From Polymyxa betae (lineage: Eukaryota > Endomyxa > Phytomyxea > Plasmodiophorida > Plasmodiophoridae), in assembly GCA_003693705.1 (NCBI GenBank), contig RBZT01000418.1:1-29790 (forward strand): DNA of 29,790 nucleotides, read 5' to 3'. The notes under the pieces are model-generated. The model saw only the letters and a list, made by a program, of their open reading frames with translations. It was not told where the DNA came from and ran no database searches. The position numbers and the translations under genes are program-made. Below, in pieces: positions 11,435-20,667 of the stretch (position 1 is the first letter of the stretch; each line of letters begins with the position of its first letter).

Positions 11435-13179
11435 TCATAACTTCTTTCTGCATGTGAAGAACGCACATTGATACACAAAGCTCATCATTGATTGTGTGTT
11501 GGATACATAATGACATTCGTGTGGAAATGACCACGACTGATGAACAGGTTAGCAGAACGATATCACCTAGAACCAAATGCGACATACAACAATCTCCAAA
11601 CCGAAAGCTGGAATCACTTTTCGAACTTCTTCAAGAGAGATCTCTTTGCAGTAAATATATCAGTGCAATCCGACTGCTGCTATATCAGATGCATTACCAA
11701 TTGATAAGTCTTCGGTATCGCTGTAATGATACAGTAATGGGCCTGCATGGAATAAGAAAACTATCAAGAACCTTTACAAAAAGCGGAATACCCAGATTGA
11801 TCCAGTATCCGCCTGGCTTCAGAAAGCAGCTGATCTTCTCAATATAATCGATAACATTATGCGCTGCACGACCATTCAGATTCGTTCTGAAACCCAATCA
11901 ACCCATTGACCTGTGTCCAGAAAGAAACACGTGACGATCGCATCGAAGGCTCCAGGTTCATGATCGTAAACTTCGGTAAAGTCACCAGCTGACATTGCCA
12001 TAGTCCCTATCACATCCATTCCATACCGATACGGATCAGATATCAATCAGTATTACCAAGTAACGGCGTTGACGATGGCTTCACATCCGGAATCGTGAAT
12101 TGACGAATTCGGTCTTCGGGCCGGATCACATTCGTGGTCTGATGCACGAACGGAGCGATCACGAATGGATGCGCGTCGTCATTGATACTGAAACCCGCAG
12201 CACTCATGAACATCGTCACACCATTCACACACGAAATACCAATTCAGAACGAAATGTGATCCAAGCAGCATGAAATACGAGAACTCGTTGCCCTCCGATC
12301 GGAACCCATGACGAGCAATCTCCCAAGTTAGCCGCCCTATTATACGAGATGAGCTTGCAGCTGTGCTTGCCAATCTTCCAATACCTAACCCAGCACCAGG
12401 CGTTAAAACGCGAATCTCGCGCCGGCTCGATTCATCTGGATACAGCTCGCAGAGACGTTGAATCACTCGACCATAGCTTTGTTCGCGCTGTCGAACTGGT
12501 TCAGCAGATATTGAGAGGCGAAAAGCGGTGCCGACCTCAGCAGCGCCGTCGGCCGACCATTCACGAACGAATTGTCGCAGCGTCGACTTCATCTTATCCT
12601 ATCGGCAGCAGATATAAACATGAAAATGGAGCCGAATCAGAGAGAAGATTTACCCACGAAATTACTGATTGAAACTTGAACCGATTGTAAATCGATCGCA
12701 TATCGAAGCTACTGAATTGTTCAATGTTATGCGGCAGCGCCCAGAACCCATTACGTTCGATTCGAAGATGGATGCCGATGCGCTCAGTAACGAATCGATG
12801 AATCGTTGATTGACGATAACTTGGTCTAAGACAGCTTTCTGAGCGATGAGATAATCCGGTAGAAGGCGGCGATGCTGCTCTGGAATCGTCTAATTCTATC
12901 ATTATCATTGATAGATTGACAATTAAGGAAATACCTTCCAATGATTCGTATTGCGTTTAAGCTCGGTCATCGACATTCGAGCATACCTCTATAAATCGTC
13001 ATAAAAAAAGTCGACGCTGTATAAGAAACAGAACCTTGAACGTGGCCAGGACTTCTGCCTATACGATCTCAGAACGGTCACAAAGCAGGTATTACCATGT
13101 TTGTTACCAGATGGAGAGCTTCTTGATATTCGTCATCACCAGAATGTCTCTCGTGATTATGAGAAGAATGTGATGACAT
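11435..13179 (-). CDS. CARNMT1: Carnosine N-methyltransferase-like protein (N2227 family)
   Basis: Members use S-adenosylmethionine to methylate a histidine imidazole, in animals turning carnosine into anserine. From the start at 13179 ([13 protein letters not shown]), residues then match the family's early helix ([20 protein letters not shown]), the [14 protein letters not shown] helix and [15 protein letters not shown]. The methyltransferase core follows: [19 protein letters not shown] (split by an intron), [58 protein letters not shown] and [15 protein letters not shown]. The C terminus [18 protein letters not shown] aligns with the family's final strand. At least ten short introns, mostly 40-55 nt, are needed; one junction near 12700 is uncertain. 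A TATATA stretch (13181-13190) lies immediately before the ATG. The in vivo substrate in this organism is unknown, since other small peptides or proteins are possible. Confidence 0.92.
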
Positions 13180-13509
13180 TTGTATATACAGTGACCTCTC
13201 CAATGGGCAATGACGCTCCTGAAAACTTATTTTGCGAGAGGGCGCACAAAATTCGTAATTTCTACGTAATATGGTCCGTGGACAGGGCAAGAAAATATTT
13301 TATACCTATCATACTAAGATACGTACTTTTTTATACGTTACCTTAAGCACTCTCGGCTCAAATTTTTCTTACAAACACAGTATGTTATATCACTTTTATT
13401 ATGTTGTTGTTGTTGTCACATTCAATCTCCTGGATAAGGTCGTCAGCGATGGCGACACGTTCGGCAGCGACAACGCCTGCTTGACAGCGTCGTGAATCTG
13501 TACCAACCA

Positions 13510-15291
13510 TCAACTGGATGCCTGATCCACCACAGGGCACGCCATTACCGATGTCGGTATGGGGACCTGATCTTCAACTGCCTTGCATATCCAGGGTGTG
13601 ATATTATCAGTAAATAGGCCTCGACCCAGCAAGATCGTGAATCTCACCATGAGCATGGTCCAGATCTCGGGCTGGATTTCAACATCTCGTGAACAACGAC
13701 CCAGCAATCGAACTAAACCACTATTAGAAAGCCACCAGAAATCATCGATGACGTTTTTACCTAGACAGATATCATCGGCGATCTCGCAGGACGTTCGCAG
13801 GGCTCCATTGAGATCGCCACGTTCCATCAGATCCGCGATTCTGTTCCAGACACCAGCTGGGCGTTCCCCTGCAGCACGATCGCCACCGCCATCACGCTGC
13901 TGCCGCTGGAGCTGCTCGGTGACCGCTTCCAGCGACGTCAATCGCGTCGTAATCCTGAACACGGCAACCATTCAGACGCCTTTTAGCACAGCTGCTCCGG
14001 AGAGCGACGTACTGTTCCAAGCCGGTATCGACGCGTCTGCAGAGATCCTCGACCAGATCGAATAGGACACGTTGCTGTCGTACAATCTTGTTCTGGACGT
14101 TATTCGTCGGTTTGCGTCGGGGCGGCGACGGCGCCAGTTCGGTGGCGTATTCGAAGGGCGTCGGCTGGATGACGTCGTGCTCGCCTCGATCGTCCTCATT
14201 CGTTGTCGGAGGCGGATCTACAGCGACAACGACCGGCGATGTCGGCAGCGATATCCATCTGAAACGGATTCAGGATTTGGATGCGAACGGGATAAGGACG
14301 ACGAACTTGTTCAATGCTGCAGTGGCGGCTTCACGAACTTGTGCAATGCGATGGAATCGAGCTTGCTGTAATGCAGCGAGAACATCACGACCGTAGATCT
14401 GATAGTAATGTTCATGAGCCCAGGATTGTAATGCACGAGCTGCTGAATGTGAGGATTGCCATGATCCAGATGATGAGAGACTCGATGTTAATGATCGGAA
14501 GAGACTCGGTAAGGCAGATGGTGATGGTCTCAGGGCGGGAATCGCTGCTAATCCATCGAACAGATATCGTTGTATGATTGGATGGAGGTTGGGCCTGCTC
14601 AGATGCTTCTGAATCACCACCGAAATCGCAGCTACAATTCGAATCAGCTCGATGCAGAATCGCGAGTTTCCGTTGATTGTCACCGTAAGAATCTGTTAGA
14701 AGAGCGGGTTCTAGATCTGATAGGAGACGTGCTAGAGCTCGGGCAGCAGAAGCTTGTATGGGAGCTGGTTTATTACTCATCAATCGATATATTGATGTTA
14801 GGACAGATTGGAACTGTTTATCAGGTAATGAATATCGACAGATCTGTGCTAATGATATCCCACTGTGTACGATTATTAGCTAAAACGAATCAAGGATTGG
14901 ATGATGGTGATACCCAGCTTCCTGAACATGAAGATCCGCATCTTGGATGGATTTCATCACGAACTGAATCAGACGTGATGCATACGGGATCAAGGAGGAT
15001 CTCGCAGAAGCGGATAATCGCCCGATCAGGTCGACGATCAAGGCCCGAGCCGCCGGTTTCTGATGCGTGTGATCTGCACAACCGTGATCAGAGCACGTCT
15101 TGGTGGCGATCATTCCATCGAATACTTTGACAAAGACATTCGACCAAGATCGGGACTGATTCCGGCTCCAGATTATGCATGAAACTGAGCAGGGTATGAT
15201 ACGACGCCGATCGAGTATCGAGATCGTTCAGACGCTGCAGGACGACCAGCAGACGTTGCTGCAAGGTCGGCAGCGGCCACGGGTCCAGCAT
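13510..15291 (-). CDS. TORTIFOLIA1/SPIRAL2-like TOG microtubule-associated protein
   Basis: The plant family binds microtubules through an N-terminal TOG-like HEAT array and has a conserved C-terminal helical domain. Both ends are seen here. N terminus: LQQRLLVVLQRLNDLDTRSA, then ESVPILVECL, KSIQDADLH, NKPAPIQASAARALARLL and ARFHRIAQVREAATAALNKF, each matching a HEAT-repeat position of TORTIFOLIA1 as I remember it. Then a Pro-rich linker and a coiled coil (VRQQRVLFDLVEDLCRRVDT; TRLTSLEAVTEQLQRQQ). C terminus (about 13870-13513): RIADLMERGDLNGAL, SGLVRLLGRCSRD and ITPWICKAVED, matching the family's final domain. Introns include about 15141-15092, one near 14945-14898, one near 14682-14630, about 14298-14269 and about 13990-13932. 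The first in-frame ATG is 15291, but the frame is open upstream to beyond 15357. It follows IFT52 closely on the same strand, consistent with a microtubule or axoneme role (inference). Confidence 0.78.
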
Positions 15292-15516
15292 TCCCACACC
15301 GCCGCTTAGATCATGAACCGGCGCTTCTCGTGTCAATATCGGCAGAGGGCCCGACAATCCGACCCGTACTAATAGTCGAATAAGCCTGTGCGATCGCCAC
15401 CTCGTTCATCGTCGACTCAATAATAGCGTCATGTAGAGACAGCGGTCTAGTACGACCATGACTGCCGCAATGACGAGATACAGAGACAGAATGTGATCGA
15501 TAATCCCAAAACTCGT

Positions 15517-17167
15517 TTAATGTTCCATTTTCCTGAAATCCACAATTTGCTGGAATACAGTGAGCAGGATCTCGGTCGCCTGTACTGGCCCGCTGGGCGC
15601 CCCCGACGCTGGACCAACGCCGCAGATCTCGCCGGCCTCCTGAATGAACCATTCCAGGTCGTTCTCGTCGCATTTGTTACAGAGCTGGGCCAGACGGATC
15701 TTCCTTGATGCGAAATGATCGTCCAGATCGAATAATTCCAGGGGCGGCGGCGCCAGCTCCCTAATTCGCGCAGAATCAATCCAAGGCGGTGTGTGTGTGT
15801 GTGTGTGTTGGGGTCGGTATTACCTGAGACAGGGCGGGAATACAGCCGGCTGTAGTTTCGGCTGCGGGATCTCGAATTCCGGCGGAATCAATGTTAATGG
15901 TGTATTTGGTAGATCAATAGAGGCTGCTAATTCCACCGTCTCGGGTATCATATCGATATTGAACTCGAACTGTCGTTCATCGAACAGTTTCATGAAATCG
16001 TGTGGCACCTCTTCGCTCTCCTACGAGGCGGATTCAGCATCGGTAGTCATACTGACCCATGCGGCAGCCGATTGCACCTCTAAACAGACTTGTAGTTGTT
16101 CGGCCAATGCGGCTGTATTTGGACACATTGATGTCTCTCCAGATTCAGCACAATCGCGATCAGGAGGCGGTATCTCACAGCGCTCTACGAACCCATCGTC
16201 ACCACATCCCAACAAAACGTGAAAAAAGCGTCTCGAACCTAAGGCGAGTCGAAGGAAAACCTGCAGGAGAACCTCATTGTTCTCTTTATCGATCCAATCA
16301 TCTGTGAAGATCGCCGACGATCCTATCACGATGACAGACCCTGATGAAGTCGAGGGCCGCGTGACCGCCGCTATTGGACGATCGGCCGGGAATGCGAGCC
16401 GGCCAGTATGCAGCAGCGGCACGGCTGGACGTTCATACTCCAACGAGCACCCATATGGATATACGATAGAGAACTGATCGCTATTGGGACCATCTCAGAT
16501 CTCGTTAAAGCCGCCCAAAGGCGATCATCATACTCATAAAGATTGGTATCTTGATCCAAATTCCGCCATTCCTTCCGATTCGTCAGTTTATCGAACCGTT
16601 CGCTCATGATCGGGTCGTTGATCAGCACCTAAACCGTTGTTGTTGGTGGTGATGCGATCGGAGATCACGAATCCGCCGAACCTGTTTCGGGTGGAAATAT
16701 CGATGGAAGGCGTGTCTGGCGACCGAATCTGGGCAGAACGCGATCCCGAATCGCTGCAGGAATTCGTTCAACGCATCGTTGCGCTGTGTTTGCGACGAGC
16801 CATAACCGCAGACCAGCAGGCTACCACCCGAGTTCACATATTTCTGCATGACCTCCATCTCCGAAGAACTGAACGGGTCTCGGGCGCCGCCGATGATCAG
16901 CATCGCAGCCTGTCCAACGACCTCGCCTGTAATCTCACCGGAATTTCTATCGCCATGTTTAGTTCAATGGATGGCGAGACAGCTCGCTACAGACACGATC
17001 ACATTGTTCTTCTGTTTCAGTTTCCGATGCAGAGCGCGATATCCATTCGACGGTGTGAAGATGTTGTTCTTGGAGTTGTCGATGATAACCGTGGCGCCAT
17101 TCGAGCTGCTGCTGCTGCTGCCTTCTGGTCGCAGCGATTCGATTCTCGGAAAGGGATCGGCTAACAT
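15517..17167 (-). CDS. IFT52: Intraflagellar transport protein 52
   Basis: IFT52 is a core subunit of the IFT-B complex, which carries axoneme parts along cilia. The N-terminal GIFT-type domain shows TVIIDNSKNNIFTPSNGY and ALHRKLKQK, then AMLIIGGARDPFSSSEM, GGSLLVCGYG, FGIAFCPDSVARHAFHRYFH and, after a short intron, VLINDPIMSERF. The second half has IVYPYG, ERPAVPLLHTGRLAFP, GSSAIFTDDWIDKENNEV, VPHDFMKLFDERQFEFN, IPPEFEIPQPKLQPAVFPPC, LAPPPLELFDLDDHF, IRLAQLCNKCDENDLEWF and ends IVDFRKMEH at the stop 15517-15519. All blocks are in the order of human IFT52. The ATG at 17167 precedes a Ser run before the conserved region. Junctions near 16990 and 16500 are not fully phased. Its presence shows that the organism builds a cilium. 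It starts 98 bp from the synthetase stop. Confidence 0.93.
15789..15808. repeat. (GT)10 microsatellite in an IFT52 intron
   Basis: A 20-bp GT run sits inside the 63-nt intron 15761-15823. On the coding strand it is a CA run between donor and acceptor. It is likely length-variable between individuals. Confidence 0.85.
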
Positions 17168-17265
17168 GATATCGGCCCGTCGTACTGGAACTATGACGAC
17201 TAGCAACTAAGCACAGCAACCAGCTGGTGTAACATTCGACAATTGCTTTTATCTGACAATTTAGT

Positions 17266-20200
17266 TCACATTCTGTCGACGGCGTTAATGCCGAGCAGGT
17301 ACAGCCCTTGCTTGATAATCGCACCAACGGCAGCGATGAATTCCAGTCGGGTTAGCTTGAGATCGTCGGTCTCGGCCGTTTTAACAGGGGATACTTCATA
17401 CCTAACAGAATGTTAATTTGGATTATCAAAAGGGTCCCAAACACTTGATCATACCACGAGTTGAAATCTTTGGACAGTTCATAGAGGTATTTGCAGAGAG
17501 TGTTGGGTTTATATTCATAGGCGGATCTCTCAACAATGCTCCAGAAATTGTTGATAGCAGAAAGCAAAGAGCGATCGTGATCGCTGTTAAGCAATGACAG
17601 ATCGACGTTGGCGTTCTCTGGCCTATCTGCTTTAGCCATAATCGCTTTAATACGAGCATACGCATAGCAAAGATAAGGACCTAACAGGCATTAAATGACG
17701 ATTCGGACAAGCACAACATTAACGTACCGGTATCACCGGTTTTAGCAGTCCATTCCTTCAATACAAAGACAATATCTTTAATCGGGTCCTGATTAAGCAT
17801 TCGGTATTTAATTGTGGCCAGAGCAATCTGATGCTGAACTGGATGTATCATATCAATATAACCGGTTACAAAGCTACATGAGACGAACCATTCAGGATTT
17901 CTTCATCCGACCAGACGCCTTTGTACTTCTCCAAATACGTGGCCATAATCTCATCCGACTATCCAGATTTAGCGACAATCAGAGCTTTAAAGAATTCCAA
18001 CATACAAGCTGCTCTTTGAGATCGTTGAAATAGATGACAGTTCCATCACGAGAGCTCATCTTGCCATTTGGACCAACAACCTGTCCATACGACAAATGGA
18101 AACATTTCTTAGCTTGCTCGTAACCTACCATCAGGATCAGCTCTACATTTACTACAACGTTTTGTTATGGATAATTACCAAGACGCTCTAAACATGCGAA
18201 AACTTGCTGGAAATGCAAAGTCTGGGCACTGTCAACGATATAGATGCTGCGCTCGATCTGGTAATCGCGGAATTTATGCTGAATGGCTCTAAGAAGACGT
18301 TGATTGAGGGATGATCAGAGGTTTACCTGAGCCAAGCTGAGGTCTTTTGTGGCATAAAGACCAGCACCATTAGATTTGATCAGAATCAAGAATGGCAAAT
18401 TGAACATGGACAGATCACATCCAAGAGCTCCATTCGATTTGGTCATGATACCGCCCTCCTCAGGTGACAGCTTGTAATTATCGTAAACCAGATGACGGCT
18501 CTCTTCAGATACTTCCGATTCGAAGAAGTAATGATCGAATCGCTAAACACCATCATTGGAATGAATCTATGATATGGATAGGGCGCCCATACCGCCTCCA
18601 GCCAGCTGTAAATCGCCTTGAAATCATCAAAGCTCCATTGTTTGGTCTTCTCCCAAAGTTCGGTCATCTCTTTATCTCCCGACTCCAGATGACGCAATAC
18701 ATCATCGACTATCAATACATTCAGCAAACCGATTTAATTTCACATTCCATTGATCGTTCACCTTCATTCTTTTTACGTTTGTGCTCTTCTGTTACAGATT
18801 CTGGTTTCGATTTATCCAGTTTGCCGATTTCTACGAGAAGTTCACCGGGTTGGCAGTTCTCTTCCAACACCATAACCATGGAGGATTCCACCGGGGGGCT
18901 GCCGCCCTTTTTGCCTTTCTTGCCTTTAGCAGCGGCACCATCTGAAACCGGATCAGACGAAACCTCGCCTACAAACACCGCTTGCGTACCGTCTTGTGGC
19001 AACGACGCCTTCACCTTCTCCACGCGACCTTTTGGGGCGGTCGCACCGAGCTCCGAATACGCCAGCATCATCCCACAGGAATGAACGCCTTTCATATCTC
19101 GAGGGGCGATCAGCTGCTTCTTGAGTCTGGATCCCACAGGAATATAAGCGATCATATCACCAACCTATCCGACCTTGTTCAACAGCCAAACGAATGCGGT
19201 TTCAAAGCGGAAAGACCTCATAGCCGATACCGCCACAAACAACAGTTGCAGGCTGATCAGCGCCGTATTCAACCGTACAAAGATGCCAGTTAGCAGGAGC
19301 GTCAGCAGCTGGATGCTTCTCCTTCTTGACGATGCAAGCTGCGACAATATTCGGATACGGATAACGAGTAAATGATCGCAGATCAAGCATATCGTTAGCT
19401 TCGGCATAAAGCTTGCCGAGGTACTCTCCCTTTCTATTACAAACGTGAACAATGGGTTGTTTTCCTCTGGACAAAAAAATACCGATCAGCAGGAACATCG
19501 AGCTGCTCCAAAGTCTTTCCCTCTTGTTCCATTTGTTGACGTAACAGCCATAAACATTTGGAAACGTGAGCTCCTTCGTCACCCAGATAGTTAACAGCGA
19601 CAACTTCATGGCCCATTTGTTCGAACAATCGAATAACGCTGCCTCCTAATGCCACATTTCGCATATGCCCTACATGGAACGCCTTCATGCTTATCAGTAT
19701 CATAACAATCACAGCAGCTTAATCCATCAGCCTACCTTGTGCGTGTTTGGCTGAGAATATTCGATCATCACTTTCTCTTGCGTTGTACGCGGCAGAGGAT
19801 TCAGGAACGTGCCTGATTGGATTGGTTGAGATCTCATTGCAGATTGGACAAGACATCGAATACCGTGATTGATGCTGTTAATGACGGATCCGAAATATTT
19901 CGCGAGTAGTTTCAGATTGATATAGACGCCATTAGGAGTGGTGGATTCGAACACTACAATGGCAGATATTTCAACATAAATCAGGAGCAGTTCTGAGTCC
20001 AGAGTTACCTTCAGCATATTTAGGAGTTGTTTCAATGATCTTGTTGATACGGTCGCTCAGAGAACTGGACATCTCGTTAGGTTTGGCACCGGTCACCAGT
20101 TTACAGAGAGATGAGCATGGGAACATGAATTCTCCCTGGCCGCGGGAGCGAGGACGAGACATCGATTTGCTTAAAACGACAGCCATCTGCATCGTCAGTG

Positions 20201-20470
20201 AATATACGTTGAAGTCCAGCAACAATCTGTGGCAGACCTCGGCAGGAATATCAACATTGTAGGCATCCTTGACGACCTGAAAGATAACCTCGACGAACTT
20301 GGACTGAGCGTTCCCAAGAATATCCATTTGTAGATGGAATAGAGAGGAGACTTAGACCCGAAACGAACGAACCGGAAATGGAGATTCCAGACAGACCAGC
20401 TGAGCTTGTTCAGTCGCTTCTGCTCTTTAGCGGTGCGCAGTTTTAACGGTCTGTTTAGCCATGAGCCCAT
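17266..20470 (-). CDS. Arginyl-tRNA synthetase with an inserted tRNA-binding domain
   Basis: This class I synthetase charges tRNA-Arg. The N-terminal domain has GEFMFPCSSLCKL and GAKPNEM. The catalytic domain has MIEYSQPNTHK-AFHVGHMRN (HIGH motif, about 19661-19690), VAVNYLGDEGAHVSKCLWLL, KTKQWSFDDFKAIYSWLE, LYATKDLSLAQ and GKMSSRDGTVIYF (KMSKS motif, about 18050-18070). The DALR-type anticodon domain ends FIAAVGAIIKQGLYLLGI before the stop at 17266-17268. The core wording recalls the ArgRS type I associate with Deinococcus and related bacteria rather than the animal type. Between KGEYLGKLYAEANDMLD and EVDDVLRHLESGDKE lies an extra block (about 19410-18770). It matches the EMAP II/PheRS-beta tRNA-binding OB fold: VKKEKHPAAD, TVVCGG, AYIPVGSRLKK, RDMKGVHSCGMMLAYSELGA. 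A Lys/Gly linker (GKKGKKGG) follows. Splices on both sides keep phase. The start at 20470 is the longest; ATG 20327 is an alternative. Confidence 0.94.
18770..19410 (-). other. Inserted EMAP II-type tRNA-binding OB-fold domain
   Basis: This part of the arginyl-tRNA synthetase is extra relative to the family. It spans two exons across an intron whose removal joins GGIGYE to VGDMIAYIPVG in phase. The landmarks of the tRNA_bind fold are in order: strand and HP motif (IVKKEKHPAAD), a Cys-Gly turn (TVVCGG), the strand AYIPVGSRL, and the G-V-x-S-x-G-M turn (MKGVHSCGMM). The usual Ser-Glu-Gly of that turn is Ser-Cys-Gly here. Downstream come a flexible basic linker and a charged EEHKRKKNE before catalytic sequence resumes. 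Confidence 0.8.
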
Positions 20471-20667
20471 GAACTTGTCACGCTTTGCCAGACAAATCTG
20501 TTAATGATAAATCAACACATTGGGCCACGGTCGAAACTGACTGATTTTCCAATCAAGCCATACGACAGGATCGCCTATCGTGAACTAGTCTAATTATGTT
20601 TGATTAACGCAGATGTAGAATTGAAACTAGAATTACGTTTGAGGAATATTCGTTTATATTACTAAAT

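Noticed and set aside
13583-14577. Long plus-strand open frames
   Set aside because: They are antisense to the C-terminal half of the TORTIFOLIA1-like gene, whose minus-strand frame matches family sequence.
14570-15130. 186-residue plus-strand open frame
   Set aside because: Antisense to the HEAT-repeat exons of the TOG protein; no domain of its own.
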